Part shown: one piece after another, positions 46,271 to 56,839 of the stretch
Numbering within the stretch: position 1 is the stretch's first letter
How the letters are laid out: each line of letters begins with the position of its first letter
DNA from: Neocallimastix lanati (nom. inval.)
Lineage: Eukaryota; Neocallimastigomycota; Neocallimastigomycetes; Neocallimastigales; Neocallimastigaceae
Length of the DNA: 64,000 nt
Direction of reading: 5' to 3'
Assembly (NCBI GenBank): GCA_016946835.1
Contig: JACVTC010000157.1
Location: forward strand, 250,001-314,000
The notes under the pieces: model-generated
What the model saw: the letters and a program-made list of their open reading frames with translations, nothing else
Told to the model about the DNA's origin: nothing
Database searches by the model: none
Made by a program: the position numbers and the translations under genes

Positions 46271-46639
46271 TTATGGGGGAAGTTGCATTACGCCAATTTT
46301 TCACGTGATGTATATAAATTTGTGGCTATAGCTATATTAGGCTACATTATATTATTTTATTGTAATATTTTGTTATTTCAATTTTTAAATTAATTATTAA
46401 GTGAATAATTAAATAAATCATATAATGGTTAGATTTTATGATTATAATTATAATTCTTTTATTTAAATGCTATTAATAAAAATAATAATTATAATGATAA
46501 AATTATTAATTATAGAGACGTATTTGAATATTTATTTAAATTGTATAAATTTAATAAGCTTTATAAATTAAATTTTTGAATGACAGAATTCTGATTATTT
46601 CGTTTGGTTATTCATCATTTTTTAATTATTTATTATAAA

Positions 46640-48130
46640 ATAATATTTATATTATATTATTTAAATCAGTTAAACAATCAAACCACAAATTAATAATATT
46701 ATTTCTATCACATTTAGTATCAATTAACTTGGTTTCAATATTTTTGTAGAGTTCAATTAAGACACTGATTTCGTTAGCTTTATTTATTGCTCTTTTTTTT
46801 ATTTTCTAAATTCCTCTTATTTTTCTTTGGATAATCATAATATGATAAATGTACAAGTTCATTTAATTTATCTATTAATTCATAAAAAAGATGGTTTTGT
46901 TAAAAATAAATTATTTAAATAATTATTGAGTGATTTTGAGGCATCGGTTGTTATATGTTCTATATTATTATAATAATTCCAAATTTTCATATCATAATCA
47001 ACTAAATATGTTTTATATAAATATTCTAAAAATTTTAAAAATTGACAATAATTATTTTTAATGGAAATAATTTTAATTATAACATAAATATCAAATATGT
47101 ATTCAGGATTTATAAATGGCAAATTTGAATAGCTTTATAATAAATAAATATATTATTATCATTTTTTTACTTCATTATAGCATAATTTATTTTTTTTTTT
47201 TAATTTCTAGTGATTTTTTATAATGCCAAATGCAATATTTAATATTTGTATTAAGAAATATATTGTTTTTGCTGCTTTAGATATGTCCTTTTCAAAATCA
47301 CAATGCAATTTTTTTTGTTCAATTATGATGTTATTGTTACTTGTATTATCATTTTTTTTTTTTTTTTTAATTTTTCAAATAATATTTTATATGTTTCTTA
47401 TTTTTTATTTTTTAATATTGCAAAAGAAGTAGTGTAAAAACTATCTTAATTCTTTAGTATAAGCTCTTGTAAGAAATATTTGATAACTAAATTTAGGGGA
47501 AATAAAAAAAATGTACCGTCAACAAATATATCATCATTATATTCCTTAAATAATTTTACTTGAAAAGGGGATTGAAAAATTATTAAATTAAAATTTTTGA
47601 ATATCATAAAATTTTCACCTCGCTTTGTTTTATAATATTCAGATTCATTAGGATTTTCAGCAAATGTTGTTTTAATTGGATGGTAGTTTTTTATTTATAT
47701 TTCTTGATATATGGGATTTAATTGAATTATATTCTGGACATATAAATCCCATTTCTTTAGAAATTTTATTACATTGGGTTTTTTTTTTTTATACCAAAAG
47801 GAATAGAACTTTTTTTTTTCAATTCCATCTTTAATTTTATATTTAATTATAGATAGAGATACATCGTATTCTTTTTCAGGATGATTATGTGAACTATCAT
47901 ATATTAGGATTTCTTTCTTATCATTTAAAATAATAAAAGATTTACATTTGTTTTTTTTTTTTTTTATATTCGTTACATTTACAAACTTCGGAATTATCTT
48001 TTTTTATAAATGAAAAATTAAATTTATATTTTTTATTAATAATAATTTTGCTCTTTTCCTTTGTTAGACTCACATCAATAATTAGATTTTCTTCCGTTTC
48101 TATATTTTTATAAATATTTTTTAATTATAT
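46640..48130 (-). pseudogene. MULE transposase, decayed (element M1)
   Basis: Minus-strand remains align along their length with the transposase at 57.9-59.3 kb. A FLYWCH-like N-terminus (KYKFNFSFIKKDN, then NDKKEILIYDSSHNHP) comes first. Then follow MGFICPEYNSIKSHI-like and NESEYYKT frames, FVDGTF (first catalytic Asp), and at 47122-46880 FLKFLEYLYKTYLVDYDMKIW with NYYNNIEHITTDAS. Frameshifts at T-runs and many stops leave it non-functional. Confidence 0.85.
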
Positions 48131-48240
48131 AATTAAAATTATTATATTAATTATTCAATATTATTCTTTATATTAATTTCAAAAAGTTAGTTTTTCAATT
48201 GAATGTAAAAAAAATAAATAAATAAATAAATAAAGAATTT

Positions 48241-48840
48241 AATAATATAAGTACAAATATATAAAATAAAATAAAATAAAATTAAATAAAATAAAATAAA
48301 ATAAAATTAAACTAAATAAAATAAAATAAAATAAAATAAAATAAAATAAAATAAAATAAAATAAAATAAAATAAAATAAAATAAAATAAAATAAAATAAA
48401 ATAAAATAAATAGTAGAATATGAATATAAAGTACAGATTGAATAAAATAAAATAAAATAAAATAAATAGTAGAATATGAATATAAAGTACAGATTGAATA
48501 AAATAAAATAAAATAAAATAAATAGTAGAATATGAATATAAAGTACAGATTGAATAAAATAAAATAAAATAAAATAAATAGTAGAATATGAATATAAAGT
48601 ACAGATTGAATAAAATAAAATAAAATTAAATAAATAGTAGAATATGAATATAAAGTACAGATTGAATAAAATAAAATAAAATTAAATAAATAGTAGAATA
48701 TGAATATAAAGTACAGATTGAATAAAATAAAATAAAATAAAATAAAATAAATATTGAATGTAATAATATAAAGTACAGATTGAATAAAATAATATAAAAT
48801 AAATATTTATTATTATTTTTTATTAAAGAATATTTAAGAC
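48241..48840 (+). repeat. AAAAT-based satellite, left arm of an inverted repeat
   Basis: About 160 bp of pure AAAAT, then about seven units of 50-60 bp containing AATAGTAGAATATGAATATA and AAGTACAGATTG. Ends in TATTATTATTTTTTATTAAA followed by GAATATT, which reappears inverted at 49022-49052. Confidence 0.9.
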
Positions 48841-49014
48841 AATTTATTTTTAAAAATAAAATGTTTTATTTAATTATATATGTTAGAAAGCAAAAAAAAA
48901 CATTTATATTTAATGAATTTAATGAGATTATTAACAATCAATAATATTGTTTTATATATAAAATTATATCATTAATTGAATATAATAAAAATGTAAAAAT
49001 TTTTATTTTGAAAA

Positions 49015-49290
49015 CATTGATCTTTAATATTCTTTAATAAAAAATAATAATAGATATTTATTTTATTTTATTTCACTATATTTTATTTTATCTTATTTTA
49101 TTTTATATACTTGTACATTTATATTATTACATTCAATATTTATTTTATTTTATTTTATTTTATTTATTTTATTTTATTTTATTCAATCTATACTTTATAT
49201 TTCTACAATTTTTTTTATTTTATTTTATTTTATTTTATTTTATTCAATTTTTACTTTATATTTATATTTCATATTTATTTTATATACTTA
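49015..49290 (-). repeat. AAAAT-based satellite, right (inverted) arm
   Basis: The reverse complement of the same repeat units (CAATCTATACTTTATATTTCTAC, read as the minus strand of the left arm type). With 48241-48840 it makes a fold-back with a loop of about 175 bp inside element M1. The quoted word is 23 bases in the genome; its key part is CTATACTTTATATTTC. Confidence 0.85.
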
Positions 49291-49652
49291 AAAATTATTA
49301 TATTCTTTATTTATTTATTTATTTATACATTTATTTTTTTTTACATATAATTGAATTAAATTTTTTTATGACGTTAACAAAAATTTTACAAGCCATTAAA
49401 AATAAATGGCGTATTGAATATTTGTATTATAAAAATTGGCGAAATGCTCCACATTCAATAGATTGATTGTAGAAAATTTGTAGGATAATTATTCTTGTAT
49501 TAACAAAAATATAAATAAACAAACTTTTTCACTTTTTAACAATTATTATTATTATTTATCTTAATTTTTTAAATTTATACATTAATAGATATTTTAACAA
49601 ATTTCTTTTTTTTTTATAAAGCTTTATTAATTAAATTTTCAATATAAGAAAA

Positions 49653-52600
49653 TTAATACATAATTTTGATGTATTTTATTATTGCATCTCTTCGCGTTAA
49701 TAGATTATTTTTATTTCTTTTATGTATAATAGGAGTATGTATAGGATGATTAGCTTTAGTTGGATTACCACCACTATTACCACCGGGATGAGTTGGACTA
49801 GGAGTGTGTGGTGGAGTATGTTTATTTTCACCAACTGAAGATACTTTTGGTAATTCATTATGTGGATTACTGTCATTTGAGCTAACACCTTCACTAAACT
49901 TAGTATTAAAATTAGCTGCATTTTCTAATTTATTGATAGTATTGATATCGTTTGTTTCATAATGATTGCCAGATGTACTTAAATCAAGAGCTTTTATTGA
50001 ATCCATACAAACTCTATTATTTGATATTGAATGTTCATAAATAGTTTTAAATACTTCATCTGGAACTTTTCCTGAAATTTTTATGGTCTCATGAACATGA
50101 AAATCAATGTATTTATTTATATGTTTAATAATTTTATTTCTTTCTTCCTTATTATCAGTTTTTAAAGCTTTTTCTTTTGCGCTTTCAATAACTTCTTCGG
50201 AATTAGTACTTCTAATATCAAGACCTACAAGATCTGCTAATTTACAAAGACTTTTATTCATTCTTTCTTTAGATTGATCATAAGTTTCTAATCTTTTAAT
50301 GCATTTATTTTTTAAATGACTAAAGAAATTTTTATGTTTAAGCAATTTATTTATATAGTTTACATCTTCACTTGCTCTATAAAAAGATGATTCATGAAGG
50401 GTTAACTTATATAACATTTCAGTACTACGTTCTAATTGCATAACTTGATAATTATTGCTAGTATTATCAACAAATGTAATAATTGCATCTTCTTTAGAAT
50501 TAACTAGGTCTATAATTATACTTTGTAAATCCCGTTGGACAGGTTCACGAATTGAATAACGCCCAAATGTATAATGCTTAGATCCCCCATTCGGTTCAAT
50601 ATAATCAAGTAAACTTTCATCTTTTCCAAGTTTAAATAGGTCAGGATGAGATTTAGCGATTTCATCAAAAGTATCAATCATTAATTTAACACGCATATAA
50701 TTTAATCTTTCGGATAAATTATCATTATTATTTAAATCAAACTTCTCAATTTCGCCTATATTAATTTCCGAATCAATACAATAATCAATTAATTCATTCA
50801 TATTTGATACTAATTCTATTAATTGTTCTGCTTCTTCAAAATGTCCCTCCGGTGAATCATAATTTGTAAAAACTTTTATTTTGTCATCTATTTGGTTTCT
50901 TATCAACTTTATTTTTTCTATATTTTTTTCAAGTTCCTTTTCATCGTTTACTGAATCAAGTAATTGACTCTTTAAATATGTAAAATAACTAGTTACATAT
51001 ATTCTATAATTAGGATCTTCTATGAAATAGTTACTTTCAATAGTCTTGATAATATAATCTAAATTTAATTCATTCGTGCTTCGTATATCTAATTTATTTT
51101 TATTTCCAATATTAGAATTGTAATTATCGCCTCTTAGATTTTTAACATCGTCATCTTCTTCAAAATTATCTTTCAAAATAGTATATATGGAATCACTTAA
51201 TGTGTAAACAGCTTCCGAATTATTTGCATATTCTTCCTCATTACTATTTTTGCTATTTTCTCGATCGAAAACTTTTTCAATTTCCGATATATCTTGATAT
51301 ACATTTATAAATATTTCTTTTTCATGATCTTTATCACTCTCATCTATTTTGTAATTTTTTAATTTATCGCGTAAATATTCAAATTCATCTCTTCTATCGC
51401 TATTATAAACTTTATTCACTTCTCCATTATCTAATTTTTCCATATTATCTAGCAACTTATCGTCAAATTCATTTACATCATTAACTTCACCAAATATATT
51501 GATTACTCCATTATATATAGCATGCAACATATCGTTAACATATTTGGATTCAGTTTCTGCTATCAATTTATAATCAATAATTCTCTTAATTTCATTATTG
51601 TTATTGTCAAGTAGTTTATTCTCAAATTTAGCATGATGTAAAATAACAGAATCTTCAAATATTTTACTTAATTGATCTAATAATGTATTATTTAATGATC
51701 GAATACTACGGTCTTCTATAAATTCCGATTTTACATATCGATAGGCTAAAGCATTAATACTATCATATAAATTAATCAATATTTCTGTGCTCTCTTTAGA
51801 ACTTTCTATATTACTTAGATTATCAATATAACATTTTAATGCCTTTTCAAGTGCTTTTAATATTTCTCCTGAATCTTGTAGGTTTGCTTCATTACTATTT
51901 CCTATGGTATTTTTAGAATCGTATTTCTTAAGAGAACGCAATGCCTTTAATATTTTTTCTCCAATATTTGTTTGCTCGTAGGACACATTTAGATTATCAT
52001 TATTTTGGTTTAGATTAGGAACACTAATTGTAATTGATTTATTAGTATGATGTTTAGTTTCCTCTTCGTATTTATCATTAAGATTTTTAAATTCTCTTAA
52101 TTTTTCAATATTTTCTGAAATACTATTTTTAAGATCTTCATTTTGACATACTTCGCTGATTGTTTCAATAAAATTTTCAGCACTTTTAACAAAATTTTCC
52201 AAATAGGTAAAGCCATTATTAAATGTTTCACTATTTTCTTTATCAATGCATTTAGATAATTCACGCACATAAGTACTTATAAATTCGTTTAACTTTGTAA
52301 TGGACTTTTCAGCATTATTTTTAATTTCATTAAAATATTCAATAGATAAGATTTCTGTGCCTTTAAATTCATTTGCTGATCTTACATAAAAGTCTAATTT
52401 TTCAAATAAATCGGAAATATCGTTTTTAATTTGTTTATCTCCATTTTCATTAATATAAGTAAAGGATATATCTAAATTTTCATTTTCATCATTTTTTAAA
52501 TTTTCAAATTTAACATAATCATCAAATTGACTTGAAGCTTCTAAAAACTCTATGAACTTTTCATAAATTATACTTTGAAATGTCTTTAACGAATTATTAT

Positions 52601-54212
52601 CACTATTTAAACCTAATTTTTCAGATATATCATTTAGAGTATTTACTTCATTTTCATTTCTAGTTGTTGGCGCTTCATGTTCAATTAATTTTCTTTTCAA
52701 ATCATAACATTCTTTTAAATTTTCAAGCTGACTATGATCCGATACATTATCAATGATGTAATCTATAACCTCACTTTCTGAATCAAAACTTTTATTAAAC
52801 AATTTATTTAACATATCAATATTTATTTCAGGTAATTCATACCCTTCACTAAATCTAAATTTTTTATCTGAATCCTTAATTGTATTAGATATTAGTGATT
52901 CAACATCTGAATTTTTATCAATATTGAATTTATCTTTATTATTTTCAAGAATATTCGATAATGCTTTAATATATTTTTCTGATACTAAATATTCTAATTT
53001 TTCAGTAAATTCATTATCATTATAAATATAGAAAGGATCAATTTTTCCATAAAATTTTATTATACTTTCATTACTTAAAATATTTATAAATTCTGTAAAT
53101 AATTCATTATTATCATTTAATAATTCAACTAATTTAGCTGCTTCACTGTAATTATGATTTGGATTTTTAATTTTTAAGAATTCTTCTATTCTTTCGTAAA
53201 TGCCTTGCTCTAAGTTTTTTAATTCAGTACTAAATTCATTATAATTTAAACTATCTATATCGCTATTGTGTAATTTATATTTTAAGTCGTTTAAATTAGT
53301 AAGATAATTTTGAATCAATGAAATTCTATTCAATAAATTATTTTTTTCTGTAATTTGATCAGTTAATTCTTTTTCAATATTTATCTTATTTATCATTCCA
53401 TAATATTCTTCCCCATATTTTTCATAAATAAACGAAACTAAATCATTATAATATTCATTTAATGTACTAAATTCTCTAATTTCTTGCTCATGGTCTTCTA
53501 ACGATTCATAATTCTTTATTTGATTTGCTTTTGAATAAATATATTCATGTATTTTATAAATACTATCAACATGTTCTTCTGTTAATTTTTCTTCATCTAA
53601 ATTATTAATATCGGATGCCAAACCTTTAATAACATATATTTGGTCTTCCATTGAAATATTTTCATCTTTAATTCCTGTATTACAATAATTACTACCTGTA
53701 TCACAGAATCCATATTTGTTACAACATTTATTATTTTCGCAAATATAAACGCCATCAGAAAAGTTTCCACATTTATCATTGGATAATATGATTGGAACTA
53801 CATGTTCTTTAATAGTTGAAACAGGTTTAGGATAGAAAGTTTTAGTACCAACTATATAAGTTCTATCTGGAATAATAAAATTTTTATTATTAGTAAGTAC
53901 TTTATTAGTTTTATTAGTTTTACTTGTAGTAGCTTTTGATTTGATAACATTATTTTTTTTTGTAATAGATTTAATAGTAGTATTTATTTTTGTAGTGGAT
54001 TTGATAGTAACACTATTTTTTGTAATAGATTTAATAGTTGTTTTAATTAGTGTATTAGTTAGAGTAGATTTAATTGTTTCTGAATTTAATTTAGTAGTAC
54101 TAATATAAGTGTTTTTAATTTCATTTTTTAACTTATCAGAATAAAATATATTGCTTGAATATACTAGGGTTATAATTGATATCAACAATAATAAAAATTT
54201 AATGAAAAACAT
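49653..54212 (-). CDS. Giant secreted protein: one CBM18 domain plus a ~1280-residue helical body
   Basis: 1519 residues, intact across 4.5 kb. Residues 1-19 are a signal peptide. Residues about 40-108 are Thr/Ser/Lys-rich with repeated TIKS(I/T)TK. One CBM18-like module spans about 148-177 (CG...C...CC..YGFC.....C). From about 185 to 1460 the sequence is charged, Asn/Glu/Lys/Leu-rich and mostly helical or coiled-coil in appearance, with no family I recognise. Within it residues about 300-465 and 1070-1225 look like ancient repeats (shared EA..L.EL....EL, a FN/FK-(I/L)-x-K-(N/D) block and a (F/Y)-x-F/G..Y.(L/I).E(I/P) block). A Pro/His/Gly/Asn tail with HTPPHTPSPTHPGG lies at about 1465-1480, and the C-terminus is basic (RNKNNLLTRRD). 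Predicted extracellular or wall-attached through chitin; function unknown. Lies between MULE elements M1 and M0/M2. Confidence 0.9.
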   Translation of the reverse strand: MFFIKFLLLLISIITLVYSSNIFYSDKLKNEIKNTYISTTKLNSETIKSTLTNTLIKTTIKSITKNSVTIKSTTKINTTIKSITKKNNVIKSKATTSKTNKTNKVLTNNKNFIIPDRTYIVGTKTFYPKPVSTIKEHVVPIILSNDKCGNFSDGVYICENNKCCNKYGFCDTGSNYCNTGIKDENISMEDQIYVIKGLASDINNLDEEKLTEEHVDSIYKIHEYIYSKANQIKNYESLEDHEQEIREFSTLNEYYNDLVSFIYEKYGEEYYGMINKINIEKELTDQITEKNNLLNRISLIQNYLTNLNDLKYKLHNSDIDSLNYNEFSTELKNLEQGIYERIEEFLKIKNPNHNYSEAAKLVELLNDNNELFTEFINILSNESIIKFYGKIDPFYIYNDNEFTEKLEYLVSEKYIKALSNILENNKDKFNIDKNSDVESLISNTIKDSDKKFRFSEGYELPEINIDMLNKLFNKSFDSESEVIDYIIDNVSDHSQLENLKECYDLKRKLIEHEAPTTRNENEVNTLNDISEKLGLNSDNNSLKTFQSIIYEKFIEFLEASSQFDDYVKFENLKNDENENLDISFTYINENGDKQIKNDISDLFEKLDFYVRSANEFKGTEILSIEYFNEIKNNAEKSITKLNEFISTYVRELSKCIDKENSETFNNGFTYLENFVKSAENFIETISEVCQNEDLKNSISENIEKLREFKNLNDKYEEETKHHTNKSITISVPNLNQNNDNLNVSYEQTNIGEKILKALRSLKKYDSKNTIGNSNEANLQDSGEILKALEKALKCYIDNLSNIESSKESTEILINLYDSINALAYRYVKSEFIEDRSIRSLNNTLLDQLSKIFEDSVILHHAKFENKLLDNNNNEIKRIIDYKLIAETESKYVNDMLHAIYNGVINIFGEVNDVNEFDDKLLDNMEKLDNGEVNKVYNSDRRDEFEYLRDKLKNYKIDESDKDHEKEIFINVYQDISEIEKVFDRENSKNSNEEEYANNSEAVYTLSDSIYTILKDNFEEDDDVKNLRGDNYNSNIGNKNKLDIRSTNELNLDYIIKTIESNYFIEDPNYRIYVTSYFTYLKSQLLDSVNDEKELEKNIEKIKLIRNQIDDKIKVFTNYDSPEGHFEEAEQLIELVSNMNELIDYCIDSEINIGEIEKFDLNNNDNLSERLNYMRVKLMIDTFDEIAKSHPDLFKLGKDESLLDYIEPNGGSKHYTFGRYSIREPVQRDLQSIIIDLVNSKEDAIITFVDNTSNNYQVMQLERSTEMLYKLTLHESSFYRASEDVNYINKLLKHKNFFSHLKNKCIKRLETYDQSKERMNKSLCKLADLVGLDIRSTNSEEVIESAKEKALKTDNKEERNKIIKHINKYIDFHVHETIKISGKVPDEVFKTIYEHSISNNRVCMDSIKALDLSTSGNHYETNDINTINKLENAANFNTKFSEGVSSNDSNPHNELPKVSSVGENKHTPPHTPSPTHPGGNSGGNPTKANHPIHTPIIHKRNKNNLLTRRDAIIKYIKIMY

Positions 54213-54336
54213 ATTAATACTACAATTTAAAATTACTCTAAATTCTAATTTACTAATTTATATCCATTTATTTAAAATAATTTATTAATATTAAATTATT
54301 TTAATTTAATTCTAAAATATATTTTCTATTAAAGCT

Positions 54337-54378
<42 letters not shown>

Positions 54379-54419
54379 CAATTTAAAATTTTAATTATTT
54401 ATGTGTCATATGATGTAGT
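54213..54419. other. 5' flank of the giant gene
   Basis: A/T-rich with an A-run of about 35 (54342-54376); must hold its promoter. No motif can be defined. Confidence 0.4.
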
Positions 54420-54540
54420 ACATAAATAAAATAAAATAAAATAAATATTTATTACTTGTATACTTTTATATTACAATCAATATTTATTTTATTTTAATTT
54501 AATATTATTACAATTTTATTTTATTTTATTTTATATACTT

Positions 54541-54549
54541 AAATTATTA
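54541..54549 (+). repeat. 9-bp target duplication of M2, left
   Basis: AAATTATTA, repeated at 56043-56051. A 9-bp duplication is characteristic of Mutator-like transposition. Confidence 0.85.
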
Positions 54550-56042
54550 GGTCCAAAACGCCAATTTTTCACGTGATATATCAAATTTTGAGGCTTTTTT
54601 AATAGTTATATGATACTATTTTGTTGTATTATTAATTTGTAATTTTTTTCTTAAAATTTATTAAGTGAATAATTAAATAAATTATAATGGTTAGATAAAA
54701 ATAAATATTTTTTTACAAAAAAAAAAAAATAAATTAAAATATTCAAACAATTAAAAGGTTTATTTTTTGTAAAAAAAAAAAAAAAAAAAAAAATATTAAT
54801 AAAATACTTTAACAATTATATACATTTATTTATTTAAAAAAAAATATTAATAAAATACTTTAACAATTATGTAAATTTATTTATTTAAAAAATATTAATA
54901 AAATATTTAAACAACTATTAATAAAATACTTTAGCAATTATATAGATTTATTTATTTAAAAAAAATATTAATAAAATATTTAAACAATTATTAATAAAAT
55001 TAATTATAAACATTAATAATAAAATATAAAAATATAAAAATATATTATTGATATTAATAATAAAGTATAAAAATATAGGATTATTTATTTTAAAAAATAT
55101 ATTAATAAAATATTTAAACAATTATTAATAAAATTAATTGTAATAATAAAATTATAGAATATTTATTTAAACTACATAAATTTTATCAAGTATATAAACA
55201 TTTTAACTTTTTAATAATTATAAAATTTAAATTAATAAATTTAATTACAAGTTTTTGTATGAAAGAATTTTAATGATTTTTTCTTTTGGAAATTCCTCTG
55301 TCAATTCATAATTATTTATTATAAAATAATATTTATAAAATATTATTTAAATTAGTTAAACATTCAAACCACAATTTGGTAAGATCACTTCTATCATATT
55401 TAATATCAATTAACTTGGCTTCTTTATTTTTGTATTTTTCAATTAAGATATTAATTTCATTAGTTTTTGTTTTTATTTTTTTTTTCATTCTCCAAATTCC
55501 TTTTATTTTCATTTGGTAATCATAATATGATAAATGTTCCTGTTCTTTTAATTTATTTATTAATTCATAAAAATTTGGTTTCATTGGAAATAGTTTATTT
55601 AAAGAATTATTGAGTGATTCTGAAGCATTACTGGTTATATGTTCAATATTATTGTAATAATTCCAACTTTTCATATCGTAACCAATTAAATATGTTTCAT
55701 AAAAATATTCTAAAAATTTTAAAAATTGACAAGAATTTTTTTCAATGGATTAATAATAAAATATATAAAAATAAGGTTATAAGGAAAATAATTATTTATC
55801 ATTTTCCTTATAACATGGTTGTCAAAAAAAAAAAAAAAAAATTATATAAAAATAATTTATTTTTTATTGACCTTTTTAATTTTTATTTATTTATTTATTT
55901 ACTTATTTATTTATACATTTATTTCTTTTTTACTTAAAATTATATTAAATTTTATGGCATTATAATATAAATTTTAAAAGCCACAAATAAATAGATGGCT
56001 TATTAAAATTTCAAAAAAAAATTTGCGTTTTGGACCACATTC
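54550..56042 (-). mobile_element. MULE element M2, internally deleted
   Basis: 1.49 kb. TIRs GGTCCAAAACGCCAATTTTT (54550-54569) and its near-exact inverse at 56017-56036, followed by six extra bases ACATTC and then the target duplication. Keeps only the C-terminal third of the transposase. Left ~150 bp closely match M1. Near the deletion point (about 55773-55813) lies a hairpin with GTTATAAGGAAAAT and ATTTTCCTTATAAC arms. Confidence 0.85.
55333..55745 (-). pseudogene. MULE transposase C-terminal remnant (element M2)
   Basis: The open frame of 113 codons at 55674-55333 plus an upstream in-frame part to about 55745 read FLKFLEYFYETYLIGYD, NYYNNIEHITSNASESLN, then SYYDYQMKIKGIWRMKKK and a tail. 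This matches residues about 290-420 of the transposase at 57.9 kb and carries the terminal Glu of its NASES motif. The catalytic N-terminal two thirds are deleted, so it is inactive; it may depend on a transposase supplied elsewhere. Confidence 0.88.
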
Positions 56043-56051
56043 AAATTATTA
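56043..56051 (+). repeat. 9-bp target duplication of M2, right
   Basis: AAATTATTA, matching 54541-54549. Confidence 0.85.
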
Positions 56052-56208
56052 CATTCTTTATTTATTTATTTATTTATACATTTATTTTTTTACATATAAT
56101 TGTATTAAAATTTTTTATGGCGTTAATAAAAAATTTTACAAGTCATAAAAAATAAATGGCGTATTGAAAAATTTAAATTTTAAAAATTGGGGAAATGCGC
56201 CACATTTC

Positions 56209-56835
56209 ATAATACGAAATAATTTTATGTAATATCATAAATTCTATTAAACACATAAAATTAATGTAAACATAAATTTTGTAACATAAATTTTATGTTA
56301 TGTAAATATGTTAAATAATTTATAAATTAATTAAATTTTATGTTATTTTATTTTAATTATTTTATTTATTATATTTTTATTATATTTTTACATTTTATAT
56401 GTTATAATTATTATAAATATTTTATTATTTATATTATACTTTTATTAAAATACATTTTTATTAATAAAAATTGAATAATATTAAAATAAGAATTTATAAA
56501 ATTTAGTATTTAATTCTTTATTTTAATATTATTCAATTAAATGAATTTAATATTTATATAAAATAAATAAATGAATATATAAAATAAATGAATATATAAA
56601 ATAATAACTAAATAAATGTAACTTCTCCCAATAAGAGATATTGAATCCAAAGAGTTTATCAGAAATTATCAATAATAATTACTAATTGATATCAAACTTT
56701 AAAAAAAAAATATATAAAATATATAAAACTTTATTTTTAATTAAATAATATTTATTTAATTTATTTTAATGTTAATATTAATATAAATGTTAAAAAATAA
56801 AATTAATTAAAAAAAAATAGGAAAATAGTAAATTT
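56209..56835. other. AT-rich spacer with one more MULE-type end
   Basis: Mostly A/T words. At about 56616-56632 GTAACTTCTCCCAATAA is the inverse of the outer end TTATTGGGAGA seen (as its complement) at 23850-23860, suggesting a further small element or solo end. Confidence 0.45.
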
Positions 56836-56839
56836 GGAT

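Larger units (their letters stand above)
46275..49456 (-). mobile_element. Mutator-like (MULE) transposon, element M1
   Basis: About 3.2 kb. The left end TTGCATTACGCCAATTTTT (about 46282-46300) and the right end AAAAATTGGCGAAATGC (about 49431-49447) are imperfect terminal inverted repeats. The left ~170 bp are closely repeated at the left end of element M2 (both with CGCCAATTTTTCACGTGAT and TTAAGTGAATAATTAAATAAA-type words). Contains a decayed transposase on the minus strand, then two inverted arms of AAAAT-based satellite. No target duplication was recognised. Confidence 0.75.
54420..56208 (-). mobile_element. MULE remnant M0 (right end only), interrupted by M2
   Basis: 54420-54549 together with 56043-56208 correspond to the last ~370 bp of element M1 (49090-49456): inverted AAAAT satellite arm, then TATACTT...CTTTATTTATTTATT, GGCGTATTGAA and the terminus AAAAATTGGGGAAATGCGCC. 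The left part of M0 is missing; the sequence changes to the flank of the giant gene. Confidence 0.75.
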
